Numbered from the stretch's first letter, positions 22,785 to 33,434 are shown. The stretch is 37,734 nt of DNA from Thoreauomyces humboldtii (GCA_027596035.1 JADGJA010000140.1:1-37734), one strand, 5' to 3'. Made by a program: numbers and translations. Notes: generated by a model not told the origin, from the letters alone.

Positions 22785-23268
22785 GGTAACAAAGTCGCTT
22801 AAGGGGAGCGCTGGCTGGCTTCGGAGCCGAGGAGGTACTTGGCAACGACGACTAAGATTCCAATAGATAGTGACCCGCTGCCAACGAGCTCTGTAGTGCT
22901 ACAGGAGAAGCGCTGATCCTGTGAGCTGAAGGAAGACCAAGAGGGGATAGAGACACACAGCATACCTGTGCTGAAGCGAGGCTACCAATGCAGTGGCTGG
23001 CGGACAGACTGGTGGTATGGTTCTTGCTAGAGCCGCTGGGGTTTAGGTTGACTCGGTGAACTGATGTGAATCGAGGTCGGTGGAAAACGTCAAATGCTTG
23101 TTAGGGGAGGAGGGGTGTTGTGTGTGTGTTGTGTGTGTGTGTGTGTGTGTGTGTTTCAGCAGAAGGTGCACGCGAGCGAGACCCAACGCCACTCGTCTTC
23201 GACTTTGCATCTTGGATTCTTGGGAGGCATTCGATACCATACTCCCGCCGCGACGAGGTTCCGACAAC
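22785..23268. other. Divergent promoter region, bHLH and citrate synthase-like genes
   Basis: No gene is seen in these 484 bases. They include the TG microsatellite (23115-23154). It is followed at once by TTTCAG, which could serve as a 5' UTR intron acceptor upstream of the ATG at 23269. Confidence 0.5.
23115..23154. repeat. (TG)n microsatellite
   Basis: About 20 TG units with two interruptions (TGTT), ending GTGTTTCAG, 115 bases before the ATG of the citrate synthase-like gene. Confidence 0.9.
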
Positions 23269-25728
23269 ATGACCGACGTGCTACCAGCAGATCGCAATTA
23301 CCTGACCGTCAAGGATCTCCGCTCGGGTGCTTCCGTCCGCGTTCCCATCGACACAAGACTGGGAACCATACCTGGAACGGCATTCGCCCAGCTCAAGATC
23401 AATCAGACGACCCCAGCTCCAGAGGCCCCCGAGGATAAGGTTCCCATCCGTCTGTACGATCCTGGTTTCAAGAATACGACGGTTTGCCGGTCCAAAGTCT
23501 CGTCCATCGATGAGAACGGGAAGCTGCTGTACAGAGGCTACGACGTGGAAGAGCTCGTCGAAAAGAGCAACTACCTGGAGGTTGCGTACCTCCTGATCTA
23601 TGGGGAGCTGCCCGATGCCCAAGAGTACGAGCATTGGGCCCAGGCAGTCATGACACATACCTACATTCACGAGGGTCTCGAGAAACAGGTGAGGAGGACT
23701 ACACGTTCCGCACGCCTCGCTACCGGTTTGGGACTGATGGGGCTTGATAGATGATGACCTTCCGATACGATGCGCACCCGCATGGCATGCTCATTGCGAC
23801 CATTGCATCGCTCTCTACCTTTCACCCGGAAGCGAATCCAGCGCTCAAGGGTACCGAGTTCTATATGCTGCCGAAGTCGGTTCCTGGCCAGGCGTTGAAG
23901 CCAGAGGACGAGGAGAACGCGAAGGAAACACGCGCCGCACGCAACCGTGCTGTATTCCGTATCCTCGGAAAGATTCCGACCATTGCAGCCAACGCATATC
24001 GGCACAGACTCGGACGACCCTACAACCACCCAATGCCGAACAGTTTGAGCTATGCCGAGAACCTGTTGTACATGATGGATAAGCTCAACGAACCAGAATA
24101 CAAGCCTGACTCCCGCTTGGTGAAGATTCTTGACACCATGTTCATTCTTCTTGCTGGTACGAGATTGCAAAGCTTCGAGTCCCAGACGCCTTTTCTGGTT
24201 GCTGATAGCTGTCTGTACAGAGCACGGAAGCAATTGCAGCACGGTGTTAATGCGGCACCTTATGTCGTCGGGTGTCGACCCATACACCGCTCTTTCTGGA
24301 GCTGCCGGTGCCATATTCGGCGAACGAAAGGCGTAAGCTCGTCTCTTTTCTTTCTCGCAACGAACATATATAAGCTGACATATACTGCTTAGATCTGCCG
24401 TCATCGATATGCTCAAGCAAATCGGCAAGGTCGAAAAGATACAGCTTTTCCTGACGAAAATCAAGCGGAAGGACTCTTCTGCGGGGGTCTCCGGGGCTGG
24501 GAAGGGCCAGAGGTCCGACCGTCCGCTCCGTTTGATGGGTTTCGGTCACCGCATCTACAAGCACGGCGATCCACGCGTAAAGATTGCCAAAAAGATGGCA
24601 TTCGAGGTACAGTGAAGCAGAAGAAGGAATCGGGCTCGGCGCCCAACTGATTGTCCCATGATTCTAGCTATTTGATTTAATGGGCAGAGACAACATCGCG
24701 GAACTCGCTATTGCACTTGAAGAGGCGGCAATAGCGGATGAGTGGTTCACCAAGGTAGTTGATCGTATTCAAATCGTATACTGGTAGCATCCTTTCTGAC
24801 TGTGTATCCAAAGCGGGGACTGTATGCAAATGTCGACTTCTGGACCGCCATCGTCTTCCATACTTTGCGTTTCCCTACGGGTACGCGAACAAAGAGGTTC
24901 CAAACTTCCTTTCTTTGCGATTGACGCTCGCATTTGCAGATATGCATCCTGTCCTGCTTACTGTGCCGAGAGTGGCAGGTCTGATGGCACATTGCTGGGA
25001 AAGCTTAGATGATCCCGAGTATAAGATTTTCCGACCTCGCCAGGTATTTGCAGATACGAGTCTGTCATTGGCTCCAATAGGAGAGCTCATTTCCTTCGCG
25101 GCTGCAGATATACACCGGGGAATCGCAACGTAGATACGTTCCGACCCTCACGAGAATCGTTACTGATGGAACGCCGGCTTTGGAAGCCGACTACGTACGG
25201 AGCGATCCCCTCGCGGCTAAACGACGAGGGACCGCGGATCCAAACACTTTATCGGAGATCGATGATCTTATCACACGGACGCAGAGTTCTCTTGAGGAGC
25301 TTAACAACAAGATCATCGAGATCGAGAATGCGGGCGGGGATGACGGTACAGACGTTGAGGGAGGTTTGAGCGATCGCGTGAGCACGTGGGTCTCCAGCCG
25401 CCTGTTCCGGAATCCCAACGGTGCCGGTTTGAGCCTGCAACTGACCGAGGTACGGCCGAATGTTATCCAGCTGGCATCCCAGTCGATGCTGACGGGTTTT
25501 TTCGTTACCAAATAGCGCTTGCGGGAAACCCAAGCGGAACTTACGCAGCTGCTCGGGAAACAGCGGGAGATACTCCTAGCTGACCGAGAAGAGTCGTCTC
25601 CGGTTGAAGGCCAACATCCGTCGCAGATACTCACACCTGATCGTCCCGCGGGTGCGAAATCCCCGATCCTTCGGTCGGGCAATCACACTCCTCGACCTAT
25701 CGCGAATCCGGAACCACGGTCCCACTGA
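23269..25728 (+). CDS. Citrate synthase-like protein with C-terminal coiled-coil extension; catalytic HGG segment absent
   Basis: Nine exons: 23269-23688, 23751-24156, 24221-24332, 24393-24606, 24668-24754, 24814-24880, 24940-25043, 25108-25449 and 25516-25728, giving 654 aa. Family blocks are LYDPGFKNT, LLYRGYDVEELVEKSNYLEVAYLL, FRYDAHPHGM, EHGSNCST, LMGFGHRIYKHGDPR (catalytic His365), LYANVDFW (catalytic Asp421) and RPRQIYTGESQRRYVP. The overall type is the bacterial/peroxisomal hexameric-like class. Where active enzymes have GPLHGGAN, this protein reads FGERKASAV (about 308-316), so the first catalytic His is missing. About 168 residues follow the normal end, with two predicted coiled coils (about 518-547 and 581-610). 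There is no mitochondrial presequence and no SKL-type peroxisomal end. The last intron (25450-25515) is inferred from signals; without it the tail ends earlier in GFFVTK. Confidence 0.85.
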
Positions 25729-25966
25729 GTACAAGCAAGGACGGACGGACGGATGCTAGTTTCTTTACTCACCTTTAGTTCTCTTCTTACCAATAATATC
25801 TTCTTGGCCCCATCCGCCCGTTGGTAGAAGCATTCAGGATGGAACCATTTCCACCGCTGTGAAGACCGCTGTCCGCATTCCGCCGCTAGCTACCGGTACT
25901 ACGCGTAAAGGTGCATTTTGGACCTTTGAGCCCATCTTGGCCACTTGCCTTGACGATTTTTCTACG

Positions 25967-27517
25967 ATGTCCAAGTACAGTGCGCTTCCTGACCTCGATA
26001 CACAACCGGATGTCTACGAAACCCCCGACACCAACGAGTCGGGCAACGCGGCTGCATCCAACTTCTCGCACGATACATACTCGGATGCGTCTGGCGACGA
26101 CGAGGACGTGGAGGGTGTCGTGCGATCCTCACTGTCCGCATCCGCCGCAAGTCAGCGCTTCGCCGCCGCAACGCAGTCCGTAGGAAACGCCGGTCCGGGT
26201 CGGTCGGGTCAGGAGCAGTCACAACAACAGCCAGATTTTTCAGGCTCCATTGGCAGGCGAAGGAGACATGGTTACAGGAGAAAGGTCCTACCCGACCAGG
26301 ACGAATACTCGATGATCGGGACCAATGGACGGACCGTGGCAGAAAAGGAGACCACTCTTCAACGATTACGACGACTGATGTTTGAGGTGGAGGAACTGGG
26401 AAAGGACGTGGAGGCGGAGCAGAAGGACAAGGAGAACTTGCCCGTTGTTGCTGGAGGAGAGGACGGGACCTCAGCTACAACTGCCAAACGGCCAAGACGG
26501 AAACCGCCGACGCATGCGCAGCTACTGGCGCAGGTTGCGGTTCTCCAGAAGGATTTGACGGGCATGGGGAGGACGCTGCTGGGTCCTGAGGAGGTGGATG
26601 CACCCGACGCGCCCGGGCGAGGGACTCAAGTAAAGCAAATCGAAACGGGCAGGGCCTTGCTTGCTCAGCTCAAGGCCTTCAAGAACATGAAAGTTTCTGA
26701 TTCTCAACCACGGTTTGGGGAGACCGCCCCGAACCCAGCGGCAACATCGTCAGCACAGGACGCGGCTGGGTCCGCATCATCTCCTTACGTGACGTATGAG
26801 CTTTTCTACACTCCCGAGACCGCCAAGCTGACGGAACTCGCCAAGATCACCCAAGTGGAGGCCCGCTTGGCATCCTTGGAACGTCTGATCGGAACTCACT
26901 TCCTCCAGGGTCTGGAAGGAGGCAACGCATCGGTGACGGCCCTCCTCCAGGAGAACGGAAGTCTCATCGGTGCCCTGCAGCGACTCGACAACCACCTCTC
27001 ACTCCTCACGCAACCCCGCCAACTCGACGTGGTCGCGAAGCGGGTCCGGTCGCTCACGGCCGACATGGAACGTCTGGCCGACCTGCGCAAGAAGCAGCAG
27101 ATCGAGAACTCGATCACGGTGTCCATGGAGAACCTGTCCCGTGGGAGCACGTCGGTGATGCAGGACGTCGAGATGCACAGGACGCAGACCGAGACGGAAC
27201 GACGGGTCAACCATCTCTACTCCCTCATGGAGAAGCTGGATCCCGTCGCGGGCCTGGTGCCTCACCTCGTGTCAAGGCTCATGGGGCTCAGGTCGCTGCA
27301 CACGGAGGCTGCCGTGTTTGCGGAATCTTTGACCATGCTCGTCCAGGAGCAGTCGAGGGTGTCGGAAGGCTTCAAGGGCATCGACGAGACGGTGGAACAT
27401 CTGGAGAACAGCTTCAAGGCCAACGAGCTGGCCGTCGAGCAAAACGTTGCCGCTCTTCAGGGCCGGATGGAGGCGCTTGCCGGAAGAGTGGATACCCTTA
27501 TGACAAAGTTGAAATAG
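25967..27517 (+). CDS. DCTN2: Dynactin subunit 2 (dynamitin)
   Basis: Single exon, 516 aa, longer than animal dynamitin (about 400). The start at 25967 gives MSKYSALPDLDTQPDVYETPD, the conserved dynamitin beginning that inserts into the dynactin shoulder. A Ser/Gln/Ala-rich disordered part follows. Then come several long coiled-coil segments: LQRLRRLMFEVEELGKDVEAEQ; LTELAKITQVEARLASLERL; DVVAKRVRSLTADMERL; and the C-terminal VEQNVAALQGRMEALAGRV. The conserved VTYELFYTPETAKL block precedes the main coiled coil. Dynamitin tetramers hold the p150 arm on the Arp1 filament of dynactin, the dynein cofactor. The frame is open upstream to 25859 without ATG, so that part is leader. The PUF6-like gene follows on the same strand after 327 bases. 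Confidence 0.93.
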   Translation: MSKYSALPDLDTQPDVYETPDTNESGNAAASNFSHDTYSDASGDDEDVEGVVRSSLSASAASQRFAAATQSVGNAGPGRSGQEQSQQQPDFSGSIGRRRRHGYRRKVLPDQDEYSMIGTNGRTVAEKETTLQRLRRLMFEVEELGKDVEAEQKDKENLPVVAGGEDGTSATTAKRPRRKPPTHAQLLAQVAVLQKDLTGMGRTLLGPEEVDAPDAPGRGTQVKQIETGRALLAQLKAFKNMKVSDSQPRFGETAPNPAATSSAQDAAGSASSPYVTYELFYTPETAKLTELAKITQVEARLASLERLIGTHFLQGLEGGNASVTALLQENGSLIGALQRLDNHLSLLTQPRQLDVVAKRVRSLTADMERLADLRKKQQIENSITVSMENLSRGSTSVMQDVEMHRTQTETERRVNHLYSLMEKLDPVAGLVPHLVSRLMGLRSLHTEAAVFAESLTMLVQEQSRVSEGFKGIDETVEHLENSFKANELAVEQNVAALQGRMEALAGRVDTLMTKLK

Positions 27518-27844
27518 AGATATACTGTATATGCCTCGACTCTTCAAGAGCTGAGCTGAACTAATCTACTCGTGCCTAGGCTTGAATGCCCAATGACGAG
27601 TAGTACTACTGTACCTGTCGGAAAAGCCTCGCGTTCGACTCGTTCGAGCGAGTCCGACTCCGTCCCAGACTCCCAGCGCACACATACGTTTGGATGGCTC
27701 CAGAATTTTTGAGGGGTCCGTCTGCCGTCGTGTTTTTTTTCTTTTTTCTTTTTTTCCCCCCCGATACAACCAAACGGACATTGCATAGGCATCTCGTATA
27801 GGACTCAATTTCCAACCTTTTCCCCACAACATACGAAATCAACA
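27518..27844. other. Intergenic region with pyrimidine tract, promoter of PUF6-like gene
   Basis: This stretch contains a perfect 12-base palindrome AGTAGTACTACT (27599-27610). A T/C-only tract (27732-27763) lies about 80 bases before the PUF6 ATG, typical of leaders and promoters of ribosome-biogenesis or highly expressed fungal genes. No gene is seen. Confidence 0.55.
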
Positions 27845-30235
27845 ATGGCAAAGGCAAAGGCTTCAAAGACCGGCAAGGGCAAAAAGTCTGCTGCTGTAGT
27901 TCAAGCACCCCCCGCCGCCGATCAACCCACCGCCATGGACACGGACGAGAGCAACGAGTCCGAGGCTAGCGAATGGGAAGACGTCGTCCCCGAAGGAACC
28001 TCCATATTCGACGATGAGCCATCACTAGAGGATGACGGGGATATGGACGGGGAGGAGGAGGTCGACGAAGATGACTTCGAGGAAGGAGACGAGGAGTTGG
28101 CGGACGGCGAAGCAAACGAGGACGAGGAAGCACCAGCTGCCAAACGCCAAAGGACAGCCGAAGAGGGTTCGTTGATGCGTGTCGGACTTTGTGGCGTACC
28201 GGCGGGATCGCTAACGTCGCATTCTGTCCAATCAGAGGAGAAGCAGAGGCAAAGTCGTGCCGAGCAGAAGGCCCAGCAGATCGAGCGAAGGGACGCCAAA
28301 CCCAACGCTCAGCTCATCCAGGAGGCCAAGATGATCTGGGAGAAGCTTCGGCAGAAGAAGATCTCGGCAAAGGAACGACAGGTCGAGATGGAGGCCCTCA
28401 TGAAGCTCATCCGGGGCAAGGTCAAGGATGTCATCTTCAAGCACGACGCGTCCCGCGTGGTTCAGTGTGCTCTTAAATACGGCAACCAGAAGCAGAGGGA
28501 CGAGATCGCCGATGAGCTCAAGGGTCACTACGCTGACCTCTCGAAGGGCACGTACGGTCGGTTCATCATCAGCAAGATCCTCCAGTACTGCAGCCCAGAG
28601 TTCCGAGCCCTCGTATTGAAGGACTTTAACGGAAAGATTCGAAAGATCATAAAACACAAGGAAGCGGCGCTCATTCTCGAAGAGGCGTACTCGCAGTCCA
28701 ACGGCAAGCAAAAGGCGCAGCTGCTTGAGGAGTTCTATGGACCTGAGTTTGCCCTCTACAAGGTATGCTTCATGTTCTGACCATAAGATTGCGTCTATCG
28801 ACTCTTTCGTAACCTCTATTCTCGTATCTAGAGCGCGGGTGGATCAACAGTCGAACAGCTAATTGCGGAGAACCCAGCGAAGAAGGTTATCATTTTGAAG
28901 CACCTCCGAATGGTGCTCGACTCCATTCTCGAAAAGGGCTTCACGGTAATCGGACATCTTACGATCGTTCATCGAGCCCTCCTCGAATACATGACGTACG
29001 CCGAGGAGAAGCAGGTCACGGACATAGTCGAGCTGTTGAAGGAGCACCTTGCAGACATCCTGCACACCCGTGAGGGAGCGCAAGTAGCTCAGCTCTGCAT
29101 CCTTCACGCCGGACCGAAAGACCGCAAGACCATCGTGAAAACTTTCAAGACGTATGTCAGGAAGATCGCCAAGGAGCAGTACGGCCATACTGTCCTTATG
29201 ACCGTGTTCGAGTGCGTCGACGACACGGTCCTCGTAGAAAAGGCCATCATTGGCGAGCTTACCACCGACGGCCTGGTACCCGGAGAGTTCTTCTCGGACC
29301 TCTTGAGGGATCGCTTCGCGTCCCGAGTGATTCTGTTCCTGCTGGCGGGACGCAACAGGTTCTTGCAGCCTGCGTTTGTCATCAACGAACTGGAGCGGTT
29401 GGACGCGGTCCGAGCGAGGACGAGCAAGAAGGACGATTCCCTGAAGAAGGCACAGCTCCTCAAAGCCATTAGCCCATTGCTCCTCAAGGCCTGCGCCGCG
29501 AAGACGCCGGAACTCATCAGGGACAGCAACAGCGGACAAGTAGTGTCCGCCGCTCTGTTCCACGCCGAGGGAGACAAGAAGGCTTTGATTGCGGCGCTCG
29601 CACAATGCGCGGAGGGAACGCCAGACAAGGCATCGGAAGCCACACCTTCCGAGAAGAAGCCTTTCAACGCCGTAACGAACCTGAAGGCGGACGCAACCAA
29701 GCTCCGTCAGGAGCGCGAAGGTCTGGACATGGCCGAGCACGCCATGATCAACCGATCGGCTACCGCCGTCCTTAAGGACGTCGTGGCGCCACGGCACAAG
29801 GGAGCGAAGAAGTCGGCAGAGGACGTTGCTGCGTCCGCACCACATCCCGTCTCTCTCGAATTCTCCACCGCCCTTGCCAACGTCATCGCTCCCAACGTCG
29901 CGTTCTGGGTCGATCGATGCGCGGAGGACCCCACCCGAACCTCGGGCACCGCGTTCGTGCTGGTCGCACTTGCAGAGAGCGGATCCGACGAGGCCAAGAA
30001 GGTGGTCAAGAAGGCCCTGAGTGGCAAGAAGGTCGCCGAGATTTCGAAGAAGGTTGCGGAGAAGGTGAAGGAAGCGGCTAACGCCACGCCTGTCGTCGCC
30101 GAGGGAGGAGACAAGAAGAGGAAACGCAAGGGTGGGGCTGCTGCTAAGAAGGATGGCGATGCGTCTGCCGAAAGACCTCGAACCACGGGGATCCAGACGT
30201 TTTTGGAAGCTTACAAGGCTTTGGCGTCGTCTTAA
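27845..30235 (+). CDS. PUF6: Pumilio/CPL-domain protein, PUF6/PUM3 homologue
   Basis: Exons are 27845-28166, 28236-28762 and 28832-30235, giving 750 aa. The N-terminus (1-110) has a Lys-rich basic start and a long acidic Glu/Asp run. Puf repeats follow, including KDVIFKHDASRVVQCALKYG, YADLSKGTYGRFIISKILQY and ADILHTREGAQVAQLCILH. The C-terminal CPL-type segment contains CAAKTPELIRDSNSGQVVSAAL. The end is Lys/Ala-rich with a KKRKRKGG nuclear/nucleolar motif. PUF6/PUM3 binds structured RNA and assists 60S ribosome assembly; yeast Puf6 also represses ASH1 mRNA. The first intron (69 bases, donor GTTCGT, branch GCTAAC, acceptor ATCAG) is a multiple of three with no stop, so unspliced message would stay in frame. 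Confidence 0.93.
28167..28235 (+). other. In-frame, stop-free 69-base intron in PUF6
   Basis: GTTCGT donor, GCTAAC branch site at 28210-28215 and CAG acceptor. Its removal joins acidic Glu codons to EEKQRQS. If kept, it adds 23 residues unlike the flanking acidic/charged sequence. Confidence 0.6.
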
Positions 30236-30856
30236 TAGAAGTTGCATGTGATGACAGAAAAAGACATCGTCTCATTTACAAACGAAGAAGATCCCACGGA
30301 CCTGAGGGTCAGCCACGTGCCTGGGAAAGTGACCCAGATGGGACCCATACGTGACGCAGGGATGACCCTCGCGCTTTGAGCTCCTTCACACACGCACAGG
30401 ACACCCGGCACGGATAGCAGCTTCAAAGCGTTGCCGGCATCCACGTGAGCATTCTAGAGGCTCTCTATCGACGCTCCTTTGAGGGCGCCTAACGGGGTGA
30501 GCGGAAAGCTCTCTGTCAACGCATTGCGCATTGCGCTCAAGCCATCTGCAAGAGGATTGGTCGCGGAACATGGGCTGTCCAAAAAAAACCTCAAACAAAG
30601 GTAAAACGGGGGATGAAGCTATCGCAAAACAAAGGTGCCTGCCTGCCACACACTACGTAGTACTCCGGAGTCTTCTCGTCGATAAGCTTCCACCATCCCA
30701 ACCAGGCTTCTCATCTCCCTCGGTCTCTTTCTCGCTCTGCAGCACCCGACTCGTCTTGCGCCGTTTGCCTTCCGCCGACTATCGACAGACCCGCATATCC
30801 ATCAAGAGACGACCGTCCTTTCCAGCCGATCAACACTTCTGAACTGCTCTTGTACC
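30236..30856. other. Intergenic region, promoter of secreted propeller gene
   Basis: No gene is seen in 621 bases. There is an E-box CACGTG at about 30316, a CRE-like ACGTGACGCA near 30350, a CTACGTAG palindrome near 30654, and a CT-rich tract just before the ATG (about 30700-30740). Confidence 0.45.
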
Positions 30857-31981
30857 ATGACTCGCTTCGTGGCTCTCTTTCTGGCCTCTCTGGCCGCAGC
30901 ACGGCCAGTTCAGGACTTTTCCTTCCTCTCCTCATCGCAGTATATTGCCGTGGACGGCTCCGGAACGCCCCTTCTGTACGACCTCACAGCCTCTCAATCA
31001 TTCAACCAGTCACTACCATCTACTTCGTTCGCCTCGAGTCCCTGGACGTCCATCAACGAGATCGCGTCCCCATCGTTCTACGGAGTAGCGGCTCTCCCCG
31101 ACGGCCAGGTCGTGTTGGCCGACACGCAGTCCAATACGGTTCACCTCGCAGACATGCAGGCGATGAGTCGGAAGTTGCTGTACGATCCATCGCTGCTACA
31201 GCAGTTCGTCAACGGAACCTCGACCGCGACGGCTTCACAAGCCGTCAAGATCAACGGGATCATAAGGACGTCGAGGGAAGGCAACGGGGATGTGTTGTTC
31301 ATCGGTTTAGACAACCAGGTTTTCCGAGTCCCGGCTTCAAGGCCCGGCGTGCCTGCTTTGGGGGATCGCGTGGAGATGCTTGCCGACGGTTTCGGAATGT
31401 ATCAGGTCTTTGATATATGTCAGTGGGACAACAGGGTCATCATCTCCCTAGTCCAATGCAACACGTCCATGACCACCGCCAGCGTTACCATGAGCAATGC
31501 CCAGCCAACAGAAACGCTCACACCCTTCACATCCCTGTACAAGCGAGTAGTCGCATCTACCCCCACGATCACCGCTCCACCCACCAGCCCATCTCCAGCG
31601 AAAACCGCAGCGGCACGACCAGGCAGTCAAGCGATCGTGATCCGCTACAACGCATGGCCGGACACGGAGACGGTGCTGTCCGACCCTCGGATCGTCCGTC
31701 GGGTGCAGACGGGGGCCGATCGAGGATCACCCGGGATGAAGCTCGATTGCGATTCCAGCGCCATCTACATCTCCGACAGGTCTCAGCTCGCCATCCACGA
31801 CCTCGTCACCGGGACCGAACATCGACCCGCCATCAACCACGACGTGGATCATCCGACCGCGGTGGCTGTCAGGAACGGGACCAGCGTCGTCATCACGGGA
31901 ACGTGTGGCGGAGTGTGGTGCTCGAGGGAGGTGCCTTGGTCGGAAGCTTCGTTTCGAAAGAGCGTTACGGAGGCAAGCTGA
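30857..31981 (+). CDS. Secreted beta-propeller-like protein (SMP-30/NHL style)
   Basis: Single exon, 374 aa. It begins with a signal peptide, MTRFVALFLASLAAARPVQD. The body has repeated blade-like elements: FYGVAALPDGQVVLADTQSN, GDVLFIGLDNQVFRV, MKLDCDSSAIYISDRSQLAI and PTAVAVRNGTSVVITG. These hydrophobic-Gly/Asp-rich strands resemble six-bladed propellers of the SMP-30/NHL/strictosidine synthase-like type. Several N-glycosylation sequons are visible (NQS, NGT, NTS). A Thr/Pro/Ala-rich loop (about residues 236-262) interrupts the fold. I cannot identify metal-ligand residues, so no enzymatic role is claimed; an extracellular or cell-surface role is inferred. It converges with the F-box-like gene after 127 bases. 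Confidence 0.72.
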   Translation: MTRFVALFLASLAAARPVQDFSFLSSSQYIAVDGSGTPLLYDLTASQSFNQSLPSTSFASSPWTSINEIASPSFYGVAALPDGQVVLADTQSNTVHLADMQAMSRKLLYDPSLLQQFVNGTSTATASQAVKINGIIRTSREGNGDVLFIGLDNQVFRVPASRPGVPALGDRVEMLADGFGMYQVFDICQWDNRVIISLVQCNTSMTTASVTMSNAQPTETLTPFTSLYKRVVASTPTITAPPTSPSPAKTAAARPGSQAIVIRYNAWPDTETVLSDPRIVRRVQTGADRGSPGMKLDCDSSAIYISDRSQLAIHDLVTGTEHRPAINHDVDHPTAVAVRNGTSVVITGTCGGVWCSREVPWSEASFRKSVTEAS

Positions 31982-32108
31982 AACAGGCGAGACCGTATCG
32001 TTGCTTTTCCCCCTTCCATGCAAGACGGGGCGTACCATAGTATTTAGCGACTGGTATGCTATTGTATCATTATTTGACGTCTTTTCATGACATTTTCGGA
32101 TTGAAATA

Positions 32109-33434
32109 TCACACCTGTCTATGGATGGTATCCCAAAAGTTCCTATCAGGCCGCCACATCCTGCCCAAAAGATTCTGACCCGACCCTCTCTGAAAGAAGA
32201 CCCAATTCGTAAGGGCATCATGCTCGGGGTTCTGAGGTTCGAGAAACAGAACGTGTGTCGCTCCGCCTTCCAGCATGCGGTGGCAAACGCTTACGCTCCG
32301 CTCCTTGATACGACGCTTGGCTCGTCCTAACGGCGCCTCCTCGCCGTCCGACCAGAATCCCTTCCCGTGATCGTGGTGGGCCGGGCTCTTGTCCAGCTCT
32401 GCCTCCTCATCGTAGGGATCCTCACTCTCGCTGTCGCTGTCCGTGAAGATGTCGAAACGAACATCTTCACGGTCTTCCACATCCTCCTTACCTCCTTCCC
32501 CAAAGAAGTAATCGTCGTCTTCGCCGAAATAGTCGTCACCGTGCTCATCTACCTTCTTCGAGTATCCGTGGCGACGCTCGAGGACGTCCAAACGATGATC
32601 CCGTCGGACCTGCCTCTGCTTCCGGAGCAGCCGTCGCTGCGGTCGGTCCCGAGAGGTTAGACCCGCGACCGCGTTCTGTTCGATGAAGTCCATCAGACGC
32701 CTGTCGGCTTGACGAAACCTTCGAACGCGTCGCTTCCACCTGCGCTCGTCGTCGCGCCCGTTCTCCACGTCCGTGTCCACGTAAGGATCGACTTTGAAAG
32801 TGTCTTCGATGGCATCGACGATCGCCTGGCGTTCACTTTCATCGTGGAGGGAGAGACGTGCTAACGTGTAGCGCGGGGGCATGAAGTCAGTTCGAACGCC
32901 GAGGAGGTCGAGGAGGACATTCTTGATGACATCGTTCGCATGGTCTTGGTCAAGTTCCGGAACAGGCGCCAGGATGATCGGGCAGCTGAAGCGGTCGCAA
33001 TTCACCCTCCGTATCCACCTTCGTGTTCTTGCCCTTGGGTCCCCTGACAGGTAAGAAGCGAGCTTGATGTCCCTAGCCAAGACGAGGACATGATGCTCCG
33101 CGACAGGTGGCAAGAGTGGTTTGTCGAACGGTTCGTGAAGTAGGACTGGGAATTGATTCCGCAGGAACGCGACCGGCACCTTCCACCTGAAGTGGTAGCG
33201 GGAGAACTCGTTTTCGAATGAGCCAGGCAATGCGTGGACTAGCTCGTCCAAGCCGCTCGAGTCGCAATGGACAAGTAGCCGCGGCAAGACGGATGGCATC
33301 GCAGCGTAGAATGCTCTGCTGACGCGGGCACACTGGTTCAAGGTGTACGAGCCGTCAGGAGTGACAAGAGCGGCGAGGAGAATCATCTGCATGACTTCAA
33401 CGGACAACCTGGCTATTGTCGTGCCAGAGATCAT
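32109..33434 (-). CDS. F-box-like protein with acidic C-terminal half
   Basis: Single exon, 441 aa. Residues 8-55 (ARLSVEVMQMILLAAL, then CARVSRAFYAAMPSVLPRLL) match the shape of an F-box-like domain: a LP/LS-x-E-V start, a hydrophobic helix, then a C-x-x-VSRxF helix. The middle (60-270) looks globular but I do not recognise it. Residues 270-390 are highly charged, with YFGEDDDYFFGEGG and DSDSESED runs. The last 70 residues look folded again, with HVLFLEPQNPEHDALTNWVFF and a Trp-rich end. If the F-box is real, it would link substrates to an SCF ubiquitin ligase; that is inference. It shares a divergent promoter with the lipid-transfer-like gene. Confidence 0.7.
   Translation of the reverse strand: MISGTTIARLSVEVMQMILLAALVTPDGSYTLNQCARVSRAFYAAMPSVLPRLLVHCDSSGLDELVHALPGSFENEFSRYHFRWKVPVAFLRNQFPVLLHEPFDKPLLPPVAEHHVLVLARDIKLASYLSGDPRARTRRWIRRVNCDRFSCPIILAPVPELDQDHANDVIKNVLLDLLGVRTDFMPPRYTLARLSLHDESERQAIVDAIEDTFKVDPYVDTDVENGRDDERRWKRRVRRFRQADRRLMDFIEQNAVAGLTSRDRPQRRLLRKQRQVRRDHRLDVLERRHGYSKKVDEHGDDYFGEDDDYFFGEGGKEDVEDREDVRFDIFTDSDSESEDPYDEEAELDKSPAHHDHGKGFWSDGEEAPLGRAKRRIKERSVSVCHRMLEGGATHVLFLEPQNPEHDALTNWVFFQRGSGQNLLGRMWRPDRNFWDTIHRQV

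Noticed and set aside
28859..30247. 462-codon minus frame opposite PUF6
   Set aside because: It is antisense to conserved Puf repeats. The Leu/Arg/Val-rich product has no domain.
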